This document shows, in pieces, positions 1 to 12,036 of a DNA stretch of 64,000 nt. Made by a program: the position numbers and the translations under genes. This DNA is from Lateolabrax maculatus (lineage: Eukaryota > Chordata > Actinopteri > Acropomatiformes > Lateolabracidae). The DNA is taken from NCBI GenBank assembly GCA_031216445.1, contig CM062201.1:27757501-27821500 (forward strand), written 5' to 3'. Each line of letters begins with the position of its first letter. The first letter of the stretch is position 1. Below the pieces are notes generated by a model. That model saw nothing but the letters and a program-made list of their open reading frames with translations. It searched no databases and was not told where the DNA came from.

Positions 1-59
1 TAATAATTTCTGACGGTGTGCTTACGTTTCATTCATAAAAAACACAGAGCATAAAATAA

Positions 60-422
60 CGTAGATCGTAGGAATGTAGATCGACTGGTCAATCCAAAGC
101 TTTGCCTTGCGGCTCAGCTCTCTCTAAACCATGACGGCCCGGTACACATCCGCATTACAGCTGAGGCTTCACCAATCCGCCTCCACAAGACCCAGTGAAA
201 CTCCTTCACCTGGGGCAGTAACTCACTGCCAACCAGGAGGGAGCAATCCTCCATTGTCCAGCAGAGAACCTCAGACCTGAAGGTGCTGACTCTCATCCCG
301 ACTACCCCAGGTTGTGCTGAAGGTCTCGGTCTGATGATCCAACAGACCAACGTCATCTGCAAAGAGCAGAAACGCAACTGTGAGGTCCCCAAACTGGACA
401 CTATCCTCCACCTGTTCTTCAT
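60..422 (-). pseudogene. Decayed LINE reverse-transcriptase fragment (RTE/Rex3-like)
   Basis: The minus-strand translation contains the stretch GMRVSTFRSEV, then LLVGSELLPQVKEF, then RRIGEASAVM. This pattern is familiar from the C-terminal part of teleost RTE-clade (Rex3-type) reverse transcriptases. About 20 residues expected between KEF and RRIG are absent, a stop follows SWFRES, and no endonuclease or catalytic FADD block is present, so this is a short dead fragment. Assignment to Rex3 rather than another RTE family is from memory of the family pattern. Confidence 0.7.
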
Positions 423-1196
423 TTAATTTTCCTGTTGGCTGCAACTATGTCAGAACCATTTCATTGTGCATCTGTACACAGATATCAGCCTACAACAGAC
501 TGAAACACTGATGCCTTGTTCTTGTACTTGTTGTACTTGTAAGATATGACAGTCAGCCTAGTGACCATGTGAATAATGTTTTTATATTTAGTTTCTATGT
601 TTGACAGATCGAGGTCTCAGCACAGAGAATAAGGCAGAAACTGTCATCCACACCATCAGAACACATGGACCACATTAATGTAGAGGAGCACAGATGTGAC
701 TCCAGTCAGATCTCCTGGTGTCCTGATGATTTTATCAGCCTGTTAACTTTCACACATTCACACAGTCGGGATGTTTTCCAGCCTCCTTCCTGCATTCAGC
801 AGCTGCAGCTGAGTTGCTTTCAGACTGGATTATGTCTTTAACTTCTTCTCTAATATTATAGTTTTCTCTTCGCTCTGCTGCCAGCAGACTTGTCCATGTT
901 TGTGATTGGTCAGATACTGTAAACTCCGCCCCTTTAATGAACATGGTCAGATTAGGAAACACACCAACGTTGCGGTTGTTGGGATCAGTGAAGCCAGTTG
1001 AGGAAAACATGCCCCGGGTATGTTGAACCTCCTCGCAGTCCAGGCCTCTGGTGTTTCTGTCTGTGATCGGGGGACAATAAAGACTGAACTGAATTGAATT
1101 GAATGTGTACTGCAGGTGAGTGAGTGTGTTTGGGGCGGCGAACAGGAGTCGAGCAGCGAGGAGGGAGGAGGCGGGATCACATGGGAAACACAAGCC
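423..1196 (+). promoter_or_regulatory. 5' flank and candidate promoter of ccdc120
   Basis: There is no gene in this stretch. An inverted CCAAT box (ATTGG at 905-909) and a GC box (CCGCCCC at 926-932) lie about 270-290 bp before the ccdc120 start codon, a plausible core promoter arrangement. The sequence just before the ATG is purine-rich and GC-rich. An upstream ATG at 1181 is out of frame with the main start and would stop just after the exon 1-2 junction. Near 1068-1102 an ACAATAAAG motif followed by GAATT-type repeats resembles the 3' tail of a retroposed element. No transcription start can be fixed from sequence. Confidence 0.35.
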
Positions 1197-1230
1197 ATGG
1201 AGGTCAAAGGTCAACTCCTCTCAGCACCTG
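1197..1230 (+). CDS. ccdc120: ccdc120 exon 1
   Basis: This encodes MEVKGQLLSAP plus one base of the next codon. The donor is CACCTG/GTGAGA. The first seven residues match the mammalian N-terminus, which fixes the start. Confidence 0.88.
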
Positions 1231-1284
1231 GTGAGAACAAACAACAATAAACTGTAGTGAAGTATGTTAATGAGGACCATGTTA

Positions 1285-1347
<63 letters not shown>

Positions 1348-2382
1348 TGTTACCTGTGTGTGCAGACCCTCTCACCTGTCCGGACAGGAAGCAGAGGGAG
1401 CGAATGGCAGACCTGCAGGAGAGGAGGCGGAGCCTGCAGGCACTGCTGAGCACAAGATTGGCTGAGCTGAGATGCATCTGTCTGCAGGAGGCGGTGAGTG
1501 ATGTCATTATTAGACCCCTCCCTCCAACAGGGATCATCCAATCATAGATGATCGTCTCCTTAAATAACCCTCAGTTCCTGATCACTTTGGACAAACATGA
1601 ATTTATGATGGAATGAAAGGAGAGTTTTCCTGTGTTTTCATTGGTCAGGAGCTGACAGGTGCGGTGCCAAGTGACTTCCCCCTGGAGGCAGGGGAGAAAC
1701 CACCCTGTGTCCGACGGAGAGGTGGGACGTCTCGCCAAGGAAACAGGAAGTGTCGAGCAGAGGTGAGGAGAAGACATGTGACCTCTATGATGTTACCATC
1801 ACCTGAAGTTATTGTTGAAATTATCGGGATCAGGAACAGTAACAGGAACAGGAACAGAAACAAAATCAGGAACAGGAACAGATCAGGATAATGAAAAGAA
1901 TAAGGAAAAGATCAGGAACAAAAACAGAAACAGAATCAGGATCAGGATCAGGATCAGGAACAGGATCAGGGACAGGAACAGGATCATGAACAGGAACAGA
2001 AACAAAATCAGGATCGGGAACATGATCAGGAACAGATCAGGATAATGGAAAAGATCAGGAACAGGATCAGGAACAAAAACAGAAACAGGATCAGGAACAG
2101 GATCAGGATCAGGGACAGGAACAGGATCAGGATCAGGGACAGGAACAGGATCAGGATCAGGAACAGGATTAGGAACAGGAACAGGGTGACACACAGTCAT
2201 GGATGCAGATGATTTCTTCAGACAGAAACTTCATTTGACTTTAAACAACCAAACCTGAACCGGATCATGGTTAGCACAGCTGCAGCCAGACATGTCCAGT
2301 TCTGTTCAACTAAAGATGATTCAAGTTAAAAACAGTCAAACGTTTTTTCAATTTTAACAATTAGAAGGTTTCAGATTCACTT

Positions 2383-2436
<54 letters not shown>

Positions 2437-5400
2437 AGGAAGATTCTCAGCGTTCAAAGTCGAAGAAAACTTTATTCAGTGGTGCTCTGAGGAAACACAG
2501 CGACTCTGAACACAACACACATACTCAGACACACACACACCACGGCAAGAGGACTGTACACAGAGGCTGCCACACAGGTAACACACACACACACAGGTAA
2601 CACAAACACAGGTAACACACGCACATACACACAAACATACACACAGAAAGAAACGCTGAAATACACACACAATCAGCTGGCAGTAGATGATAGGTCGTTG
2701 TTTCAGGAAGACGAGGAAACCTGCTTCTTCCTGCTTTTTTTACAAGTGTGCGCGTGTGTGTCCGTGTTTGTGTGTGTGTGTTGTTCCAGATGACACAGTG
2801 AGGTCAGAGAGCAGCTCGACATCTGATTCGACAGGACACGATAACGGTAACACACACACTAACACTCACACACACACACACTGCAGCGCCACCTGCTGGC
2901 AGGGAGCAGAAACATCTTTTCACACTTTATTCCTCAAAGGAAGTTAACATCGATCATGCCACAGTGACATCACAGTGACATCACTGTGATGTCACTGTGG
3001 CATCAACTCAGTTTCCTTTTGTTTCCTTAGTTTTTTTAGTTCCTTTAGTTTCCTGTAGGTTTCCACAGTTTTCCTGTTTGAAGACATTAATAATGATAAT
3101 AATCTGTCTGTCTGTCTGACTGCCTGTCTCCCTGTCTCCCTGTCTGTCTGTCTGTCTTTCTGACTGCTTGTCTCTCTGTCTGTCAGATGAGGGCCTGTCT
3201 CAGTGTCGCCCCCTGCTGGTCTCTGCTGGTTCTCCAGTAGAGATTTTCTACCAGAACAAAACCAGGAGGAACTCAGTGCACAACAGGTACACATACACAC
3301 ATATGTTGGTACTTCTATACTTGTCCCACTCCTCACCTGTCCCACTCTTCACCTGTCCCATTCCTCACCTGTCCCACTCTTCACTTGTCCCTCTCCTCAC
3401 CTGTCCCACTCTTCACTTGTCCCTATCCTCACCTGTCCTTGTCCCACTCCTCACCTTTCCATTTCCTCACCTGTCTCTCCCCTTACGTTTCCTTCTCCTC
3501 ACCTGTCTCTCTCCTAACCTGTCCCTCTCCTCACCTGTCTCTCTCCTCACCTGTCCCTCTCCTCCCCTGTCCCTCTCCTCACCTGTCCCTCTCCTCACCT
3601 GTCCCTATCCTCACCTGTCCCAATCTTCACTTGTCCCTATCCTCACCTGTCCCTCTCCTCACCTGTCCCTATCCTCACCTGTCCCAATCTTCACTTGTCC
3701 CTATCCTCACCTGTCCCACTCCTCACCTGTCTCTCTCCTCACCTGTCCCTCTCCTCCCCTGTCCCACTCCTCACCTGTCCCACTCCTCACCTGTCCCTCT
3801 CCTCACCTGTCCCAATCTTCACTTGTCCCTATCCTCACCTGTCCCACTCCTCACATGTCTCTCTCCTCACTTGTCCCTATCCTCACCTGTCCTTGTCCCT
3901 TTCCTCACCTTTCCATTTCCTCACCTGTCTCTCTCCTAACCTGTCCCTCTCCTCACCTGTCTCTCTCTCTCACTTGTCCCTATCCTCACCTGTCCCACTC
4001 CTCACATGTTTCTCTCCTCACTTGTCCCTATCCTCACCTGTCCTTGTCCCTTTCCTCACCTTTCCATTTCCTCACCTGTCTCTCTCCTAACCTGTCCCTC
4101 TCCTCACCTGTCTCTCTCTCTCACTTGTCCCACTCTTCACCTGTCAGTCTCCTCACTTGTCCCTCTCCTCACCTGTCCTTGTCCCTTTCCTCACCTTTCC
4201 ATTTCCTCACCTGTCTCTCTCCTAACCTGTCCCTCTCCTCACCTGTCTCTCTCTCTCACCTGTCCCTCTCCTCACCTGTCTCTCTCTCTCACTTGTCCCT
4301 ATCCTCACCTGTCCCACTCCTCACATGTCTCTCTCCTCACCTGTCCCTGTCCTCACCTTTCCATTTCCTCACCTGTCTCTCCCCTTATGTTTCCTTCTCC
4401 TCACCTGTCCCAAGCCTCACCTGTTTCTCTCCTCTTTCAGGACCGACCAGCCAGAGACTGTTCAGACCCAAAAGCCCCTCCCCCTGCCTCCCACCCACCC
4501 CCTCCCTTGCTCTCAGGACTCCTCCTCCTCCTCTGGCCCCTCTGATCCAGGAGCAGCGGGGGTTAATGCAGCTCGTCATAGTAACAGCTCCGACGGCCTC
4601 CTGGACCGCATCATCCCCCCAGTCAGGGAGGAGGGGGCGCAGCAGGGGGGATTGTGGGTAAACGGTCTGCCGGGGTGCAGAGGAACGAACACCGCCGGAG
4701 CGTTCAGGAGTTCAGAGACGCTGATGGACGGACGGATCAGGGCGAATAATGGAGTCACAGAGGGGGGAGGGGCGGGGCAAGGAGGAGGAGGGGGAGGAGG
4801 GGGGGGAGGGGGGTACAGCGAGGTCCTGCTGGATTACGTTTGGGGGAAACAGCAGCAGCTGCAGAGACAGCAGTCCCAGACCAACAACAGGCAACCAATC
4901 ACATCAAACCACCAGCTGCTCTACAACGGCTACTCCTCTCAGCAGCCCCCGGGAGCCCCGCCCACCTACCGTGGTCACCCGGGCGACCAGCGGCGAGTCA
5001 AAGTGACCCGCACCAAATCCTGCGGCCCCTTCCTCCCTATGCAGCAGAGCCAGAGCGATACCCATAATCCTCTTCTGTCTGCCATACAGCCAGACCCCCA
5101 CCCCCACCTGCTGCCCCCCCGACCACCACAGCTGCCCCCCACCCAGGACGCACAGCTGGAGGAGGCCACCAGGAGCCTCCACAAAGCCCTCGCCCTTGAA
5201 GGTAAGCACCAAACACTTCACAAAGCTGGAAAACACCTGAACACACCAGTAAAATCATGAACACCAGTAAAACACCTTAGTTTGCCATAACACCAGAGTG
5301 TGCCGTCTACACAGAGATGTATGTAACACATTTGAGTCCATCGGGAAACACCTGAGTCTGCCACTGCACCACCCACCACCTGTCAGCAGCTCTGTGGCAG

Positions 5401-8400
5401 CTGACACCTGTTAACACTGTTAAAAACACGATATTATGTTGCTATGCAACTGGTTGCTGGCGTTGTCTCCTGGAGAGGGGTTGAGACCTTCTGTGAGTTT
5501 GGGGTTTGTTGTACTCGCCTTTCTCTGCGTCAGTCTGTGAGATCTGAAAAGTCCTCTACAGTCCTCTTCAGTCTCCAGTCCTCTACAGTCCTCTACAGTC
5601 CCCTACAGTCCTCTACAGTCCCTTACAGTCCTCTTCAGTCTCTAGTCCTCTTCAGTCCCTTACAGTCCTCTACAGTCCCTTACAGTCCTCTTCAGTCTCT
5701 AGTCCTCTACAGTCCTCTACAGTCCCTTACAGTCCTCTACAGTCCTCTACAGTCCTCTTCAGTCTCTAGTCCTCTACAGTCCTCTACAGTCCCTTACAGT
5801 CCTCTACAGTCCTCTACAGTCTCTAGTCCTCTACAGTCCTCTACAGTCCTCTTCAGTCTCTAGTCCTCTACAGTCCTCTACAGTCCCTTACAGTCCTCTT
5901 CAGTCTCTAGTCCTCTACAGTCCCTTACAGTCCTCTACAGTCCTCTACAGTCTCTAGTCCTCTACAGTCCTCTACAGTCCCTTACAGTCCTCTACAGTCC
6001 TTTACAGTCTCTAGTCCTCTACTGTCCTCTACAGTCCTCTACAGTCCCTTACAGTCCTCTACAGTCTCCAGTCCTCTACAGTCCTCTACAGTCCCTTACA
6101 GTCCTCTACAGTCTCCAGTCCTCTACAGTCCTCTACAGTCCTCTTCAGTCTCCAGTCCTCTACAGTCCTCTTCAGTCTCTAGTCCTCTACAGTCCTCTAC
6201 AGTCCCTTATAGTCCTCTACAGTCTCTAGTCCTCTACAGTCCTCTACAGTCCTCTTCAGTCTCCAGTCCTCTACAGTCCTCTACAGTCCTCTACAGTCTC
6301 CAGTCCTCTACAGTCCTCTTCAGTCTCTAGTCCTCTACAGTCCTCTACAGTCCCTTACAGTCCTCTACAGTCTCTAGTCCTCTACAGTCCTCTTCAGTCT
6401 CTAGTCCTCTACAGTCCTCTACAGTCCCTTACAGTCCTCTATAGTCCCTCTACAGTCCTCTACAGTCTCAAGTCCTCTACAGTCCCTTACAGTCCTCTAC
6501 AGTCTCTAGTCCTCTACAGTCTTCTACAGTCCTCTTCAGTCTCTAGTCCTCTACAGTCCTCTACAGTCTCTAGTCCTCTACAGTCCTCTACAGTCTCTAG
6601 TCCCAGTCTCCAGTCCTCTACAGTCCTCTACTGTCTCTAGTCCTCTACAGTCCTCTACAGTCTCTAGTCCTCTACAGTCCTCTACAGTCTCTAGTCCCTC
6701 TAGAATCCTCTACAGTCGGCTCCAGGTCCAGGTCTGTCAGTCTGACGCCTGACTGAAGGTAGAAGTGGTGGGTGTGTTTGATTTGGGCCCCTTAGTGCGC
6801 CCGCGGGGTGGTGCAATGAATCTGTGATTAATTTAAGTATATGTTCTTTCCCATGTTGAAGTATATCAACACTAACTGTAACCATAACCCATTAGCATCC
6901 TTAACGTTACTGCCGTTTTGTACGTTTCTGTATTGTTCACAAACTACAAATGGGTCTAAGTCTCCCTCGGGCCCCCTCGACCCCAGATCCCTCACGTCTC
7001 CTGGTGTTACATCAGTGGACAGATTTCATCTGAAGTTCAGCGGGTTTTAAATCTGAATCTGGCAAGATAAAGTCTCATAAATGATTAATGATGTAGAGAT
7101 GAAACTGGGTCACTGCAGCAGAAACAGTCGGACTGCCTGCAGCATGAAGGTTTAACTATAGAGAGGATGTGACGCCACCTGGTGGAGCCAAGCAGAATAA
7201 AACTTACCTGGATTACCCTGTAAAGTTCAGACACAAGTTAGTTTGTTTGTATCACCCAATCAAAATTAAAGACAAGACCGTTAGAGCTGGGGTGGGTAAC
7301 TCTGCAGAAACCAGCAAGAGAAGGTAGACATGTTTTATATGTCACACAGACATGTTTCGTGTATATATGTCACAGACATTCTGCAATAATTCTTTTTTTG
7401 ACGATATGATAAAATACTGAAAAATATGTTATTATAAAGTGCGAGAGCTTGTGTTTAATGAACTTCACGTGGTGCTGGGAGCACTTTAGATTTCAGGCAT
7501 GCTTGTTGTTACTGTACGACGGTACAACGTCATTAAGTTTGAATATTTCCATTATCACAATATGAATTTTAATAATCTTAAAAATGATACTGGTGTTATT
7601 GTGAACAGACTGATATTGAACACCCATTGTAGACAGGCAGGTAGGGCGTCCACTCATTTCATGGGGCCGAATGAAATGATTAGACGGGGTTATTACAGGC
7701 CTGCAATGGCCACAGATACGGGACTCTTTTCTGTGTCAGAGCATGTGGTTCATTGAATGGATGTAAAGAGAATTCTTCCCAGATAAATTGCGTACCCTGC
7801 CTTTAGGTGACAGAGCTTAAACAACATGAGATGCAGTTCTCTGCATGTGTGTCTGTGTGCAGCTGCAGACTGGAAGGTGGAAGCTGTTCAGCTCTCTACA
7901 TGTGCTGGAACAACCAGACCGTCTGGTCACATTTTTAAACTTTGACCCACTGAGAAGCAGATACAAATATGTAAATACAAACATTGTTTTCCCTGGACAA
8001 AAGATTATTAGTCTGACCACCTGCTGATTAAAGCTGTCACACAGTCCAGGAGCCAGTCAGCAGTCCACTATAAAACACCAGAAACATCACCACCCTTATG
8101 TATCAGTGTGTGACGGCGGCACTTCTCCATTTTACTGGACTTCTACCTGTTGAAGAAATCCATTTTTAAAATGAAAGATACTCAGGAGGCGTGGACCAAT
8201 GATGGACCACTGAGACAGATTAGACGGGGGTCAGTCCACAGGGGTCCACAAGACACGAAACAACTGCAGCAGCCTGGACAAATCTAGTATACAGTGCATA
8301 ACATTTTCTTGACAGAAGTGTCCTGGAAGGTTGGATTCCCCACCCATCATGTTACCTCCACTTCACAAAAACAAATCAGGGTTCCACTTCCACTGTTTTC

Positions 8401-11400
8401 AGACAGTGGATTCCTCTATTCACTGTGCAGTGAAAAACAAACAAATCCATCCCCAACACCACCAAGATCACAGAAACACAAACGCTGCTCTTCAGGAATA
8501 CCTTCGTACCTGCTGACCTCAGCTCCAGGGGCATGGAGCCAGGTCCTCACTGGACCTTAACCCTGTTAAACAAGGTTCTATGAAGTAATCTTCTTTCACT
8601 TGAATTAAGTTTCTGAGCTTTGGTTTCTTCCAAAACCCACTCCTGGCAGAGATGCTTAAGGATCTTTAGTAGTTTTTCTTTGGCTATCTTTATATTCTAT
8701 AAGTAAATCAGAAAGAGAGAACAGATGCTCTTCTGACTCTGCCAATACTTTTGTTCCTTCTGATGAGCTCATATTTTCATTAAAGACAAAACTGAGACAT
8801 TTATGACATTTATAAGTGGTGTACTGCTGTTGTCATTGCTTTCTAAAATGTATCATCTGTTTTTTGTTTCTGTTAATAGCAAGTCTCCATTTGCTATATG
8901 AAAAAGCATTGAGCTCCAAGTTGTTCTGGCTGCACCAGGTCACCAGATGGTCAATCTCCCACCTGTAGGCAGACTGATCCCCACCAGAGATGAGCCCGAT
9001 GAGGGTGGTGTCGTCCGCAAACTTCAGGAGCTTGACAGACTGGTGGCTGGAGGTGCAGCTGTTGGTGTACAGGGAGAAGAGTAGAGGGGAAAGAACGCAG
9101 CCTTGAGGGGAACCGGTGCTGATTGTCCTGGAGTCACAGACATGTTTCCCAGCTTCACCTGCTGTCTTCTGTCGGACAGGAAGTCTGTGATCCACCTGCA
9201 GGTGGAGTCAGGCACGCTCAGCTGGGAGAGCTTGTCCTGCAGCAGAGCCAGGATGATGGTGTTGAAGGCAGAGCTGAAATCCACAAACAGGATCCTGGCG
9301 TAGGTTCCCGCTGAGTCCAGATGCTGGAGGATGAAGTGGAGGGCCAAGTTGACTGCATCATCTACAGACCTGTTGGCTCTGTAGGCGAACTACAGGGGGT
9401 CCAGGAGTGGGTCAGTGATGAATTTGAGGTGGGACAGCACAAGGTGCTGAAATGATTTCATTACCACAGAGGTCAGGTTGACGGGTCTGTAGTCATTAAG
9501 TCCTGTGGTCCTTGGCTTCTTGGGAACAGGGATGATGGTGGAAGTCTTGAAGCAGGCTGGTATGTGGCATGTCTCCAGTGAGGTGTTGAAGATATTAGTG
9601 AGTATCGGAGACAGCTGATCAGCACAGTGCTTCAGGGTGGATGGAGAGACAGAGTCTGGTCAGCTGCTTTGCGGGGGATCTGTCTCTTAAAGAGTCTGTT
9701 AACGTCCCTCTCCAGGATTGAGAGAGGTGTCACTGTGGAGGGGGAGGAGGGGGCCTCTGAGGTGTGAGGTTGTGGAGAGGCCATCGAGTCACGGGGGAAG
9801 GTGTCAGGACTGACCCATTGTCTTTCGAAACGACAGTAGAAATCGTTCAGGTTGTTGGCCAGGCGCAGGTCGTGAGCAGAGTGGGGGGCTCTGGGTTTGT
9901 AGTTGGTGATCTGTCTGAGCCCCTTCCAGACAGAAGCAGAGTCATTGGGTGAGAACTGTTGTTGGAGTTTCTCAGAGTACAGACGTTTAGCACCTCTCAC
10001 CTCCTTTCTAAACCTGTACTTGGCCTCTTTGAACCTGCCTCTGTCTCCACTCCTGAATGGCTTCTTCCTTTTGCGACCGTAGCTGTCTGAGTTTGGCTGT
10101 GAACCAGGGTTTGTCGTTGTTGTAACTCACCCTGGTGCGTGATGGTACACAGCTGTCCTCACAGAAGCTGATGTAGGATGTCACACCCTCTGTGAACTCA
10201 TCCAGACTGTTGGTCGCAGTCCTGAAAACGTCCCAATCAGTACAGTCCAAGCACGCCTGAAGTTCCTCCACAGCCTCACTGGTCCACTGTTTCGATGTCC
10301 TCTCCACAGCTTTGCAGAGCTTTAACTTCTGCCTGTAAGCAGGAATCAGGTGGATCATGATGTGCTCAGAGTTTCCCAGTGGAGCTCGGGGGACGGCGTG
10401 GTGGGCCCTGCTGACTGTGGTGAAGCAGTGATCCAAGATGTTCTCCTCTCTGGTGGGGCACTTAATAAACTGTCGGTATTTGGGGAGTTCACGTGTGAGA
10501 TTTCCTTTGTTAAAGTCCCCAAGGACAATAACTAGGGAGTCCTGGTTTGTCCGCTCCACGCTCAGTATCTGGTCGGCGAGCGTGCGCTGGGCCTCCTGCA
10601 CGTTGGCCTGCGGTGGGATGTAAACACCGACCAGAATGAACGAAGCAAACTCACGGGGGGAGTAGAAAGGTTTGCAGTTGATGATAAATGATTCCAGATC
10701 AGGAGAACAGTGTTGCAGCATCACTGTCACGTCATTGCACCAGCCACTGTTGGTATAAAAACAGATTCCTCCTCCTTTCGTCTTGCTGTGTGGCGATCCG
10801 CCAGCTGCAGCGCAGAGTCCGGGATCGATCCGCACAGCCACGTCTCTGTGAAGCACAGAACGGAAGATGAAGAAAAGTCACTGTTTTCCCCACCAGTAGC
10901 TGAAGTTCGTCCAGTTTACTGCAAAGTGAACGCACGTTGGAAAGAAATATTCCCGGTAGCGGTGTGCGAAGTCCGCGTCGGCGGAGATGCACGAGCGCAC
11001 CGGCACGTTTCCCTCTCCAGTGATCCAGTAATTCCACGGATGAAGCGATGAAAGTGGGAATTAAATCCACAGGGGTTGTAGCCCTGATGTTCATGAGCTC
11101 TTCTCTGGTGAAAGAGCCTCCAGTGCTGCAGCAAAACACAGTGTTTACACACAAAACAAGAAAAAATAACGCGCACCAACACATCGAGGCGACCGTCTGC
11201 AGCGCCATCATGGGTGATGAAGCAGATAATGGGTGGGTGAAGAGCAGATAAGGTGGAGGATAAGGTGGAGGAGAGTACCTCTCCTGCCTCACCCCAAATG
11301 GACCAAACCAGCCAATCCGAAAATGATTTGACGGCATTATAACGTTTCCCATCAGTACCAGAGCAAATGAAGTCACACTCCAACAGATCTCTGCTGATCA

Positions 11401-11976
11401 AAGGCTTTCTTGAAATCAGCAGAACAAGCAAACATGTTTTTACTGTGTTGTAGTCCAGCATAAATATGATCAATACATGCTCCTTTGTTCCCTAAACCAT
11501 TAATGTGTCCATTGTTCTGGACACCTGATCATTATAACCTGTACTGATCAAGCTGATACCTATAATTCAATGGAACTCTGGGTTTGATTATGGATTATTA
11601 CCGTTCCGACCACCTTGTAATTTAACCCTCAATGTGTGTGTGATTGACAGGTCTGAGGGACTGGTACCTGAGGAACACAATAGGCTCCACCCACCAAAAC
11701 CAGGCCAACGGAAAGGCCAGCGCTGGGGTCAACGGGGGGGTCAAAGGTCAGGCTGGAGGGGGAGGAGCTCTGCAAGGCAGACAGAGGACTCATGGTGTCA
11801 TCCAGCAGTCGACCTATCAGACGGAGACGAGTCATCATCACGCTCCGCCACATCACAAACAGACGCTGGCGCATTCAGCCACATTCCACGGACACCCGCT
11901 GCACGGCAGGTATGACTCACCTGTACAGGTACAGATCCACTGCTGTCAGAACACCTGAGCTCCTGAACCTGACCAG

Positions 11977-12036
<60 letters not shown>

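Noticed and set aside
3168..4661. Long open frame of Ser-Pro-His-Leu repeats (497 codons)
   Set aside because: It is the 18-bp minisatellite of ccdc120 intron 6 read through; flanking exons 6 and 7 are joined by good splice sites and in a different frame at exon 7.
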